Source: Sphingomonas sp. | GTDB taxonomy: Bacteria; Pseudomonadota; Alphaproteobacteria; Sphingomonadales; Sphingomonadaceae | NCBI GenBank assembly: GCA_019635535.1 | Contig: JAHBZH010000001.1 | Location: 689,001-753,000 of the forward strand | Direction: 5' to 3' | DNA length: 64,000 bases | In this document: positions 26,157 to 34,981 of the stretch, piece by piece | Position numbering within the stretch: the stretch's first letter is position 1 | How the letters are laid out: each line of letters opens with the position of its first letter | Notes under the pieces: generated by a model | Told to the model about the DNA's origin: nothing | The model's input: the letters and a program-made list of their open reading frames with translations, nothing else | Database searches by the model: none | Translations under genes and position numbers: made by a program

Positions 26157-27578
26157 CTAATTCTCCGCCGCGATCCGTTGCAGCACGGCGTCCATCGCCG
26201 CTGTCGCGCTGCCGCCGCCGGGGACGTCGTTGGCGAAGAAGGAGAAGATCAGCGTCCGGCCGCTGCGCGCGGTGAGATAGCCGGAGAGCGCGTTGGTCGC
26301 GTTCAGCGTGCCGGTCTTGGCGAAGAGCCGGCCCTGCAGCGGGCTGTCGCGGAAGCGGCGCTGGAGCGTCCCGTCCACCCCGGCGACCGAAAAGGTGTCC
26401 CGCCATGCCGCACCCCAGCTTTGCGTCGCGGCCCAGCGCAGCAGGGCGGCGACGGCGCGCGGCGACATGCGGTTGTAGGTGGACATGCCGGAGCCGTCGG
26501 ACAGGTCCCATCCGGTCCTCGGCACGCCCGCCTCAGCCATCATCGCCTCGATCCGGGCGACGCCATCCTCGATCGAGCCGGCGCCTTCGATCAGGCCGAG
26601 GCGGCGGATCAGCAGCTCGGCATGGAGGTTCTGGCTCTCCTTGTTGATGCGCGTCAGCGTCTCGGCGAGCGGCGGCGGCGTCAGCCGGGCCAGCAGTTCC
26701 GCGCCGGACGGCTCGACGGTGCCGCCGGGCGTCCGATGCCGGACCTGCACGTCGCCGCTCAGCCGCACGCCGCGTTCGCGCAGCAGCGTCGCGAACCGCC
26801 AGGCGGCGTAATGGGCCGGATCGTCGATGCCGAGGCGCAGGACGGTCGGCTCCGCGCCGGCCCGGATGCGCCCGGTCAGATAGAGATCCAGGCTGTTCGG
26901 CATGCGATCGAAGCTGAGGGATGTCTCGCCTTCCGTCACGGTCACGGCGCGGTTGACGATGCGGTAATAGGGCAAATGGTCGAGCGCGGGCGGCTCCCCC
27001 ACCGTGCCGGGCGAAACGCGCACATGCAGCTCATTGTCGTCGAGCGTGAGCGCCGAGATCGCCGTGCCGGATCGCGTGGGGATGTTGTTCCAGCTCATCC
27101 CGGGACTCCAGCGCTGGTCCGCGAACAGGCTGTCGTCGCCGATCACATGCCGCACCCGCCGGGTCCGCGCCGCCACCGCATCGGCCAGGGCGGCGAGGCA
27201 ATCGGTGACGCAATCCGCCGCGCTGGACAGGCGGGCGTCGCCATGCCCGATCAGGATCACGTCGCGCCCGTCGAGCCGCACCGCCGCGCCGCCCGCCGTG
27301 TCGGGCCGGTCGAGCCCGGCCATCGCCGCGAAGGCGGCGGCGGTGGTGAACATCTTGGTGTTGGACGCCGGGATGAAGCGATTGTCGGGGTTGATCGCGA
27401 TCAGCTCGCGCCCCTCCATGTCCGTGACCACCAGGCCATAACGCGTGCCGGGCCCAGCGGCGGCGAGCTGCGCCGTCACCTCGCCCTGCAGCGAGGGCTG
27501 CCAGGCCAAAGCGGGCGCGGCGACGGCCAGCGCCAATGCCAGCAAGGCGGAGCGAAGCGGGGCCAGCATGTCCATCAT
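26157..27578 (-). CDS. dacB: D-alanyl-D-alanine carboxypeptidase/endopeptidase (PBP4 class)
   Basis: A 473-residue periplasmic enzyme. Start ATG 27578 is placed 9 bases after GGAGG, giving a signal peptide (MMDMLAPLRSALLALALAVA, cleaved near ALA). Penicillin-binding motifs: S-N-T-K (SxxK, in FIPASNTKMF), the second Ser/Asn motif in SDGSGMSTYN, and K-T-G in FAKTGTLNAT. It removes D-Ala or cleaves DAP crosslinks in peptidoglycan, releasing peptides for recycling. Minus strand, divergent from the S9 peptidase. Confidence 0.93.
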   Translation of the reverse strand: MMDMLAPLRSALLALALAVAAPALAWQPSLQGEVTAQLAAAGPGTRYGLVVTDMEGRELIAINPDNRFIPASNTKMFTTAAAFAAMAGLDRPDTAGGAAVRLDGRDVILIGHGDARLSSAADCVTDCLAALADAVAARTRRVRHVIGDDSLFADQRWSPGMSWNNIPTRSGTAISALTLDDNELHVRVSPGTVGEPPALDHLPYYRIVNRAVTVTEGETSLSFDRMPNSLDLYLTGRIRAGAEPTVLRLGIDDPAHYAAWRFATLLRERGVRLSGDVQVRHRTPGGTVEPSGAELLARLTPPPLAETLTRINKESQNLHAELLIRRLGLIEGAGSIEDGVARIEAMMAEAGVPRTGWDLSDGSGMSTYNRMSPRAVAALLRWAATQSWGAAWRDTFSVAGVDGTLQRRFRDSPLQGRLFAKTGTLNATNALSGYLTARSGRTLIFSFFANDVPGGGSATAAMDAVLQRIAAEN

Positions 27579-27715
27579 TGGCAAATCCCTCCGTCCGAAC
27601 CGTGCCCGAGCGGGCGCCGCTTTCTTATTCAGAGCGTTTCGGCGGATATAACAAGGGCGCATGTCGGGGCCTGGCGCGCTTGCGCGGGCGCGACGGCGCG
27701 GCCCATAGCTGCGCG

Positions 27716-29764
27716 ATGCGGCGCTTCATCCTGAGCCTGTGGCTGGGCCTGATCGGCCTCGCCTTCCTGCCACCGGCCCTGGCCGACGACCGTGATCCGC
27801 TGGCCGAGGCGCTCGCGCTGCCGATCGCGAGCGGGCTGACCGGGGCGGCGGATGCGCCGCGTTTCGCCTGGATCGAGACGGCCGCGGGCGTCCGCAACAT
27901 CTGGACGGCGGCGCGCGGCCAGCCGGCGCGGCGGATCACCGCCTTCAGCGCGGATGACGGGCTGCCGGTCTACGACCTCGCCTTCAGCCGCGACGGCGCG
28001 AGCCTCGCCTTCGTGCGCGGCGGCGACGGCGAATATCCGGACGAAGCGAACCCGCCCAATACCGGCGTCTCGCCGCGCGTGCCGCCGCAGGAGCTGTTCG
28101 TCGTGTCGGCGGAGGGCGGGACGCCGCTGCGGATCGGCGAGGGGCATTCGCCGGCCTTCTCGCCCGATGGCACCCGCCTGGCCTTCACCCGGCGCGGCGA
28201 ATTGTGGCTGTGGACGCGCGGCGGCGAGGCGCGGTCGCTGGCGCGGGTGCGGGGCTCCGTAGAGCGCCTCTCCTGGTCGCCGGACGGCGCGCGGCTGCTC
28301 TTCTCCGAAGATCGCGGCGATTACAGCTTCGTCGGCCTGTTCGACATTACGGCCGCGCGCCTCACCTATCTCGATCCCGGCCTCGGGGAATCGATCGAGC
28401 CGGTCTTCTCGCCCGACGGACGCGAGATCGCCTTCATCCGCCAGCTCGAGCCGCCGGTCGACGCCGCGCCGGACAGCGGCCCTTACTGGTCGATCCGGAT
28501 CGTGGATGCCGCGACCGGCGCGGCGCGCACGCTGTGGGCGGCGCCGGCCGGACCGGGCGGACGCTATGCCGGGACGCGCAGCCGCAACCTCTTCTGGAGC
28601 GCGGACGCCACGATCCTCTTCCCGTGGGAGCGGACCGGGTGGATGCACGTCTACGCGCTCGACGCCCGGCGCGGCGGCGAGCCGCGCGCGCTGACGCAGG
28701 GCGCTTATGAGGTGGAGACGTTCCGGCTCGGCCCCGACGGGCGCTCTTTGCTCTACGCAGCCAATGACGGCGACATCGGCCGGCGCGGCATCTGGCGGCG
28801 ACCGTTGGGCGGGGGCGCGGCGTCGCGGCTCGGCGGCAACGACGCCATGCTGTTCGCGCCCGTCGTCGGGGGCGATGCGGTGGCGGCGATCGCCACCGAT
28901 GCGCAGCGCCCGGCCCATCCGGTGCTGCTCGATGGGCGGCGATCGCCGCTGGGTGAAGTGCATGTGGCTGGGGTCTTCACCGCGCCGGAGTCCGTCACCT
29001 TCCGCGCCGCCGACGGGGTGGAAATCCATGCCCAGCTCTTCCGCGCGCGGGGCCAGGGGCGGCGGCCGGCTTTGGTCTATATTCATGGCGGGCCGCGCCG
29101 GCAGATGCTGCTCGGCTTCCACCCCTCTTCTTATTATTCCCACGCTTATGTCGTGAACCAGCATCTGGCTGCGCTGGGCTATCATGTGCTGTCGGTGAAT
29201 TACCGGGGTGGCACCGGTTACGGCCAGGCCTTCCGCGAGGCGCCGGAGACGGGGCGCGAGGGCGCGTCCGAATATCGCGACATCCTGGCGGCGGGCCGCT
29301 GGCTCGAGGCGCAGGCCGACGTCGATCCGGCGCGGATCGGCGTCTGGGGCGGAAGCTGGGGCGGCTATCTGACCGCGCTGGCGCTGGCGCGGGACAGCGA
29401 CCTGTTCGCCGCCGGCGTCGATCTGCACGGCGTGCATTCGATGCTCCGGCCCGTTCCGAACACCCTGTCGCCGGCCGCGCAGGACCGGGCGCGGCAGCTA
29501 CAGTGGGACTCCTCGCCGCTGGGCGCGATCGATCGCTGGCGTTCGCCCGTGCTCCTGATCCACGGCGACGACGATCGCAACGTGCCCTTCTCGCAATCAT
29601 TGGTGCTCGCCCGCGAGCTGGCGGCGCGCGGCATCCCCTATCGCGAGCTGGTCTTCCCCAACGAGCGGCACAGTTTCTTCCGCCACGCCAACTGGCTGGC
29701 CAGCTACCGCGCCACCGTCGATTTCCTCGACACGACCCTGATGCGCCGGGAGCCCTTGCCGTGA
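27716..29764 (+). CDS. S9 family peptidase (prolyl-oligopeptidase/DPP-type), secreted
   Basis: A 682-residue protein with a signal peptide (MRRFILSLWLGLIGLAFLPPALA). The N-terminal WD/PD40-like beta-propeller (~30-420) has repeated F-S-P-D-G motifs (AFSPDGTRLAF, FSPDGREIAF). The C-terminal alpha/beta hydrolase part has the nucleophile elbow GGSWGGY, the Asp in LIHGDDDRNV and the His in NERHSF. It should cleave short peptides in the periplasm. It heads the plus-strand pair with the amidohydrolase (GTGA overlap), next to dacB. Confidence 0.92.
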   Translation: MRRFILSLWLGLIGLAFLPPALADDRDPLAEALALPIASGLTGAADAPRFAWIETAAGVRNIWTAARGQPARRITAFSADDGLPVYDLAFSRDGASLAFVRGGDGEYPDEANPPNTGVSPRVPPQELFVVSAEGGTPLRIGEGHSPAFSPDGTRLAFTRRGELWLWTRGGEARSLARVRGSVERLSWSPDGARLLFSEDRGDYSFVGLFDITAARLTYLDPGLGESIEPVFSPDGREIAFIRQLEPPVDAAPDSGPYWSIRIVDAATGAARTLWAAPAGPGGRYAGTRSRNLFWSADATILFPWERTGWMHVYALDARRGGEPRALTQGAYEVETFRLGPDGRSLLYAANDGDIGRRGIWRRPLGGGAASRLGGNDAMLFAPVVGGDAVAAIATDAQRPAHPVLLDGRRSPLGEVHVAGVFTAPESVTFRAADGVEIHAQLFRARGQGRRPALVYIHGGPRRQMLLGFHPSSYYSHAYVVNQHLAALGYHVLSVNYRGGTGYGQAFREAPETGREGASEYRDILAAGRWLEAQADVDPARIGVWGGSWGGYLTALALARDSDLFAAGVDLHGVHSMLRPVPNTLSPAAQDRARQLQWDSSPLGAIDRWRSPVLLIHGDDDRNVPFSQSLVLARELAARGIPYRELVFPNERHSFFRHANWLASYRATVDFLDTTLMRREPLP

Positions 29765-31599
29765 ACTTGGCGAAGCTCGGCTGCATCCTGCTGGGCCTTG
29801 CCTGTCTCGGCGCGGCGCCGGGCGATGGCGGAACCTTGATCCGCGACGCGCATGTGTTCGACGGGACGGGCGCGCCGGCTTCGATCGCCGACGTGCTGAT
29901 CTCGGGAGAAGAGGTCGTAGAGGTCGGCCCAAGATTGCGGGCGCCGCGTGGGGCGCGGATCGTGGACGGGCGTGGCATGACGCTGCTGCCCGGCCTGCAC
30001 GATCTCCACACCCATCTCCGCTCGCCCGGCGATGGTGGCCCGGAGGATCTCGGCAAGGCCTATGGCGCGCACCTCCTGCACGGCGTCACGACCGTCGCCG
30101 ATTTCTCGGTGTCGGGCGAAATGCTGGCGCCGATCCGCGAAATGACCGGATCGGGCGCGGTGACGGCGCCGAACCTGCGGCTCGCCATCCGCATCGGCGT
30201 GCCGGGCGGGCATGGCACCGAGCGCGGCTGGGGCGACCAGTTCACGCTGGAGGCAAACTCGCCCCGCTCGGCCGCGCTGGCGATGGACCGGGCGCTGCCC
30301 TATCGGCCCGACGTCATCAAGGTGTTCGCGGACGGCTGGCGCTACGGCCGGATTCCCGACACCAATTCGATGGACCTGCCGACCCTGCGCGCGATCGTCG
30401 AGCGCGCCCATGCGGCGGGCATTCCGGTCATCACGCATACGGTGACGATGGAAGGCGCGCGGATCGCAGCGCGGGCCGGGGTCGATGCGATCGGCCACGG
30501 TATCGGCGACGGACTGGTGGACGAGGAGCTGATCGCGCTGATGCGGACGAACGGCACCGGCTATGCGCCGACCATGGTGGTCTACGAACCGCAGCAGGAC
30601 CGTGCGATGCTGCCTGAGGAATTGCGGGGACTGCGTCCGCCCGAACGGGCGCGGGAGGAAGCGCGCGCCGCCGAGGAGACGGTTCCGGAGCTGGAATCGC
30701 GGCGCTGGACCTATCTGCGCGAAAATCTGCGGCGGCTGAAGGCGGCGGACATCCGCGTGGGCATCGGCACCGATGCGGGCATCGAGGGCGTTTATCAGGG
30801 TTCTTCGGCGATCCGCGAAATCCGCATTCTCGCCGATCATGGCTTCACCCCGGCCGAGGCGCTGGCGGCGGCGACCGGCGTCAGCGCCGCCATCCTGCGC
30901 GAAGGAGATGCTCGCGGGCGGATCGCACCGGGCCAGCGCGCCGACCTGATCCTGGTCGCCGGACGACCCGACCAGCGCATCGAGGACCTTTATCAGATGC
31001 GCCGCGTATTCGTCGGCGGGCGCGAGATGGCGCTGCCGCCACTCCGCCGGCTGACCGACGCCGATGCGCCCTCGCCCCTGCCCGTCCACGTCATGGCCGG
31101 GCCGATCGACACCGGCGCGCGCGCCGACGGGCGAACCGATTTGGGCACGCTGCCGGTGGCGACGCACGAGGCCGGCGTAGATCACAGCCATCTCCACCTG
31201 ATCCGCGACGATGCCCGGTCCGGCAGACTCTTCCTGTTCGCGCGGATGGGCGCGGCGCCCCGGCCCTTCGCCAATCTGGTGCTGCCGCTCACGCGCGGCG
31301 GCGTCCAGGTCGCCGACGCGCGCGGCTTCGCCGGCATCGCCTTCGATGCGCGGGGGGCGGGGCGTTATGGGCTCGCCTTCGAAAGCTACGGTATCGCGAC
31401 GCGCAACTCTTTCCGCACCGAATTCGCGGCGGGCGAGACGGCGCGCGAAGTCCGCATCCCGTTCGGTGCGTTCCTCAGTCCCGATGCCGGGGCGCGGCTC
31501 GACCTTGCCCGGCTGCGGGGGCTCATCATTCGGCTGGAGGGCGAGACGGGCGGCGCGGCCATGCTCGAGCTGGGCAATGTCCGCTTCTACCGGGATTGA
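29761..31599 (+). CDS. Amidohydrolase (metal-dependent) with C-terminal CIA30/CBM11-like domain
   Basis: A 612-residue secreted protein with a GTG start overlapping the peptidase stop. A signal segment (~1-20) is followed by an amidohydrolase barrel (~23-425). The barrel has the metal site H-D-L-H-T-H, further His residues in PVITHTV and AIGHGIGDG, and the Asp in GIGTDAGIEG. A C-terminal region (~440-612) with FRTEFAAGETAREVRIPFGAF and LRGLIIRLEGETGGAAMLELGNVRFY resembles the CIA30/CBM11-like jelly-roll found in secreted hydrolases. The fused domain may bind a polymer such as cell wall. Xaa-Pro dipeptidase/prolidase-like or imidazolonepropionase-like activity is possible; the substrate is unknown. 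Confidence 0.82.
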   Translation: MNLAKLGCILLGLACLGAAPGDGGTLIRDAHVFDGTGAPASIADVLISGEEVVEVGPRLRAPRGARIVDGRGMTLLPGLHDLHTHLRSPGDGGPEDLGKAYGAHLLHGVTTVADFSVSGEMLAPIREMTGSGAVTAPNLRLAIRIGVPGGHGTERGWGDQFTLEANSPRSAALAMDRALPYRPDVIKVFADGWRYGRIPDTNSMDLPTLRAIVERAHAAGIPVITHTVTMEGARIAARAGVDAIGHGIGDGLVDEELIALMRTNGTGYAPTMVVYEPQQDRAMLPEELRGLRPPERAREEARAAEETVPELESRRWTYLRENLRRLKAADIRVGIGTDAGIEGVYQGSSAIREIRILADHGFTPAEALAAATGVSAAILREGDARGRIAPGQRADLILVAGRPDQRIEDLYQMRRVFVGGREMALPPLRRLTDADAPSPLPVHVMAGPIDTGARADGRTDLGTLPVATHEAGVDHSHLHLIRDDARSGRLFLFARMGAAPRPFANLVLPLTRGGVQVADARGFAGIAFDARGAGRYGLAFESYGIATRNSFRTEFAAGETAREVRIPFGAFLSPDAGARLDLARLRGLIIRLEGETGGAAMLELGNVRFYRD

Positions 31600-31611
31600 G
31601 TGGGGCGCGCC

Positions 31612-32433
31612 TCACACATAATGGGGTTCGCCCCGCGCGCGCAGCTCCTCGTAATGGACCAATGCCGGCTCGGGTCCGAGCGGCACCGGCTTGCCGTCGC
31701 GAAAGGCCCACTCGCCCCGGTCGCAATCCGCCGCGCGGACATAGCCGTTGATGTAGAAACGGCGCCGGTGATCCGCATGATTGGGGCCGGAGCCGTGGAC
31801 CAGATAGGGATTCCACAGCGCCAGATCGCCCGGCGCGAGATCGAGCTGGATCGCGTCGGCGGCGCGTAGCCCGACCCGCTCCAGCGCCCCGTCGCGCATG
31901 GCGGTGCCCAGCACCTCGGTATCGGTATCCAGATCGAGATCGCCATGGACATGGCTGCGCGGCACGAAACGCATGCCGCCCGATTCCGGTCCGTGCGGAT
32001 CGATGGCGAGGCCGGTCTGGACATAGGCGGTGTCGAGATTGCGGTAGCAGTCCGCCGGCCGGCGGAAGCGCGAATCCTGATGCCAGGCGAAATCGCCGGC
32101 GGCGCCCGGCGCCTTCCAGTGGAGCTGGTTGATGATCTGCTTGACGTCGCCCCCGATCAGCGGCGCGAGCAGGGCCGCGAAGCGTGGATCGAGCCGCACC
32201 GTATCCAGCGCCGGGCAGTGATAGGCCGGCCATTGCACCATCTGCACGATCGGGCCGTTTGGCCCTTGCGCGATCTTGTAGAAGAGGTTGCCGTGCCGGA
32301 AGCTGCGGCCGTGCGCCACGCCCTCCGCATGAACCCGATCGATCTCCGCGCCGATCGCGGCGACCTCGCCGGGCGCGAAGAAACCCCGCACGATCGCATA
32401 GCCGTCGCGATGCCAGGCGGCGGGGTCGATCAC
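31612..32433 (-). CDS. Phytanoyl-CoA dioxygenase (PhyH) family Fe(II)/2-oxoglutarate oxygenase
   Basis: A 273-residue protein with the double-stranded beta-helix iron site: H-Q-D (HxD, in FAWHQDSRF, ~115-120) and a distal His in the VHGSGPNHADH region, with Arg residues in HRRRFYING able to bind 2-oxoglutarate. It hydroxylates an unknown small substrate. It is the last gene of a four-gene minus-strand operon; its ATG overlaps the D-aminoacylase stop. It is an unexpected member of a D-amino-acid/peptide catabolic operon and might act on an amino acid or N-acyl amino acid. Confidence 0.85.
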   Translation of the reverse strand: MIDPAAWHRDGYAIVRGFFAPGEVAAIGAEIDRVHAEGVAHGRSFRHGNLFYKIAQGPNGPIVQMVQWPAYHCPALDTVRLDPRFAALLAPLIGGDVKQIINQLHWKAPGAAGDFAWHQDSRFRRPADCYRNLDTAYVQTGLAIDPHGPESGGMRFVPRSHVHGDLDLDTDTEVLGTAMRDGALERVGLRAADAIQLDLAPGDLALWNPYLVHGSGPNHADHRRRFYINGYVRAADCDRGEWAFRDGKPVPLGPEPALVHYEELRARGEPHYV

Positions 32434-33995
32434 GGGCAGCTTCCCTCTGGCGGACGGTGCGCCAGCGCCCGCCCGGCCGGCGCGCCGGTCAGCGCGCCAT
32501 TCTCCACCGCCGGCACGCCGTTCACCAGCACCAGCCGCACGCCTTGGGCCAGCAGGGTCGGCGCGTCGTAGGTCGCGCGCGCGGCATAGCTGCCGGGATC
32601 GAACACGAGAATGTCGGCATAGGCCCCGACGCGCAGCCGCCCGCGATCGGCGATGCCGAACGTGTCGGCGGTGAGAGAGGTGCTCCGTTCGATGAAATCG
32701 CGCAGCGAGATCGCGCGGCGGGCGACGACATATTCGGCATATTTGCGCGCGAAGCTGCCATAGACGCGCGGATGGCCGGTCGAGGCGTCGGAGCCGGTCA
32801 TCACCCAGGGCTGGGCCATGAAGGTGACGATGTCCGCCTCGGTCTGGTTGAACGAGGCCACAGCCGGGTCCTGGACGCGGATCACCGCGATCGCCGTCGC
32901 GACAGGGTCCGCTCCGCCCGCGACCTGCGCCAGCGTGCGGCCGCGATGCGCGCCTTCGGTAATGCGCAGTGTCTCCGCCCCGCCGCGCCGGCGCAGATTC
33001 TCGGCCATCTCGGCATGAAGGCGCGCGGCCAAAGCGGCATCGTCGAAGCGGGCCAGCAAGGCCGCCCGGCCCCCGTCCTGCGCCCAGCGCGGGACGAGCG
33101 AGGCGACCAGGCTCGTGCCCGAGGCGGACCAGGGATATTGATCGGCGGTGACCCGCTGCCCGGCCGCCCGGGCGGCCTCGATCCGCGCGACGATCGCCGG
33201 TGCCTGGCCGTGCACGTCCACGCCCAGCGCCTTGATGTGGGAGATATTGACCGGCAGGCCCGCCGCGCGGCCGACCTCGATCGCCTCGTCGATCGCGGCG
33301 GCAAGGCCGATCGAATAGCTGGATTCGTCGCGGATATGGCTGTCATAGACGCCGCCCCGCACTCCCGCCTCCCGCGCCAGCGCGACCACCTCGTCGGTCG
33401 CCGCGAAGCTCTGGGGCGCGTAGAAGAGGCCGGTCGAGAGGCCGAGCGCGCCCTGGCACATGGCGGTGGCGACCAGCCCGCGCATCCGCGCCAGCTCCTC
33501 GGCGGTCGGCGCGCGGTCCTCCGCCCCGATCACGGCCCGGCGCACCGCGCCGAAGCCGACATAGGCGGCATAGTTGATGCCGACGGGCCGCTCTTCCGCG
33601 CTGCCCAGAACCGCCGCGATGTCTGGTGTCCCGCCGCCGTCATTGCCGATGAAGGCGGTGGTCACGCCCTGCATCAGGAAGGCGGGGACGAGCCGTGCCT
33701 GCGCATCGTCCGAGGCGAGCGCGGCTTCGGCATGGGTGTGCGGATCGATGAAGCCGGGCGCGACGATCAGGCCGCGCGCGTCCACGACCCGCGCCGCATC
33801 GAGCCGCAATCGCCGTCCGACCGCACGGATGCGATCGCCGGAAATCGCCACGTCGCCGACGAACGGCGCGTCCGATCCGGTATAGACGGTGCCGCCCCGG
33901 ATGATCAGGTCGACCTGCCGGGACGACGGCCCGGCATCCGCCGCTGCGGACAGCGAGGCGGCGAGCAGCAGCGAAGCGATCCAGGCCCTTTTCAT
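32430..33995 (-). CDS. N-acyl-D-amino-acid deacylase (D-aminoacylase) homologue, secreted
   Basis: A 521-residue amidohydrolase with an N-terminal signal peptide (MKRAWIASLLLAASLSAAADA). The small beta-sandwich (DLIIRGGTVYTGS) is followed by the barrel with PGFIDPHTHAEA (HxH), VNISHIK and the late Asp in MTGSDASTGHP. In classical D-aminoacylases the bridging/metal cysteine lies in GNCG; here the matching place reads GNDGGG, so Asp replaces Cys. The reaction would be N-acyl-D-amino acid -> D-amino acid + carboxylate. Overlaps on both sides (ATGA) tie it to the DgcA-like epimerase and PhyH genes. Confidence 0.85.
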   Translation of the reverse strand: MKRAWIASLLLAASLSAAADAGPSSRQVDLIIRGGTVYTGSDAPFVGDVAISGDRIRAVGRRLRLDAARVVDARGLIVAPGFIDPHTHAEAALASDDAQARLVPAFLMQGVTTAFIGNDGGGTPDIAAVLGSAEERPVGINYAAYVGFGAVRRAVIGAEDRAPTAEELARMRGLVATAMCQGALGLSTGLFYAPQSFAATDEVVALAREAGVRGGVYDSHIRDESSYSIGLAAAIDEAIEVGRAAGLPVNISHIKALGVDVHGQAPAIVARIEAARAAGQRVTADQYPWSASGTSLVASLVPRWAQDGGRAALLARFDDAALAARLHAEMAENLRRRGGAETLRITEGAHRGRTLAQVAGGADPVATAIAVIRVQDPAVASFNQTEADIVTFMAQPWVMTGSDASTGHPRVYGSFARKYAEYVVARRAISLRDFIERSTSLTADTFGIADRGRLRVGAYADILVFDPGSYAARATYDAPTLLAQGVRLVLVNGVPAVENGALTGAPAGRALAHRPPEGSCP

Positions 33996-34981
33996 CGCGT
34001 TCCCCAGAAACCGGGCGCGGGCGGGCGGATGATGCCGTCCGTCTCGACGATCCCGCCGGGATAATCCTCCCGGAGCCAGAGCGGACCGTCAAGATCGACG
34101 AAATCCGACATTTGCGCGATGTGCAGCGCCGGCGCGACCGACAGTGACGAGCTGATCATGCAGCCGGTCATCAGCTTCAGCCCCATGCCGCGCGCCGCCT
34201 GCGCGACCCGCAACGCTTCGGTCAACCCGCCGGTCTTGTCCAGCTTCACGTTCACGACCTGATAGCGCCGCGCGACGATGGCGAGATCGGCCGCGACATG
34301 GAGCGATTCGTCGGCGCAGATCGGCACCGCCGGCGCGAAATCCTCCAGCCAATCATCGGCATCGGCCGGCACCGGCTGTTCGAGCAAGGCGACGCGCGCC
34401 GCGACCAGCACGCTTTGCATCGCCGTCACCCGCTCCCGGTCCCAGCTCTCATTCGGATCGACGATCAGGGCCGGTTCGGGCGCCGCCGCGCGCACCGCGC
34501 GGATTTGCGCCTCCGGGTCCGATCCATCCACTTTGACCTTGAGCAGCGGCACATGGGCGAGGCGTCGCGCGGCTTCGGCCATCGCCTCCGGCGTATCGAT
34601 CGAGATGGTAAGCGCGGTCGCGACCGGCGCCGGCGCCGCGCCGCCGATCGTCTCCGCCACATCGCGCCCGACCTGCCTGGCTTCGAGGTCCCACAAGGCG
34701 CAATCCAGGGCGTTGCGGGCGGCTCCGGCGGGCAGCACGGCGAGCAGGTCCTCACGCCCACCGCCCGCCTCGACGAGCGCGCGCACCGCCTCGATCGCTT
34801 CGATCGTGCTGTCGAGGCACTCGCCGTAGCGCGAATAGGGCACCGCTTCGCCGCGCCCCGCGACGCCGTCCTCGGCGATCGTGACCGTCACGACGTCCGC
34901 CGCCGTCTTGACGCCGCGCGAAATCCGGAACGGCGCGTTCAGCGGGAAATGGTCGCGCTGCGCGTAGAGCGTTCGAGGCAT
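33992..34981 (-). CDS. dgcA: Enolase-superfamily epimerase: L-Ala-D/L-Glu (or N-acetyl-D-Glu) epimerase
   Basis: A 329-residue member of the muconate-lactonizing subgroup of enolases. Catalytic and metal residues are all visible: K-V-K (LLKVKVD, ~153-158), Asp in LIVDPNESW, Glu in ALLEQPV, Asp in ICADES and the second catalytic Lys in VNVKLDKTGG. Two known roles fit: epimerising the L-Ala-D-Glu dipeptide from murein (YcjG/YkfB), or N-acetyl-D-Glu to N-acetyl-L-Glu (DgcA). The adjacent DUF1611/DgcN-like gene favours the second. ATG 34981 lies inside the end of the DUF1611 gene (43-base overlap). Confidence 0.88.
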   Translation of the reverse strand: MPRTLYAQRDHFPLNAPFRISRGVKTAADVVTVTIAEDGVAGRGEAVPYSRYGECLDSTIEAIEAVRALVEAGGGREDLLAVLPAGAARNALDCALWDLEARQVGRDVAETIGGAAPAPVATALTISIDTPEAMAEAARRLAHVPLLKVKVDGSDPEAQIRAVRAAAPEPALIVDPNESWDRERVTAMQSVLVAARVALLEQPVPADADDWLEDFAPAVPICADESLHVAADLAIVARRYQVVNVKLDKTGGLTEALRVAQAARGMGLKLMTGCMISSSLSVAPALHIAQMSDFVDLDGPLWLREDYPGGIVETDGIIRPPAPGFWGTR

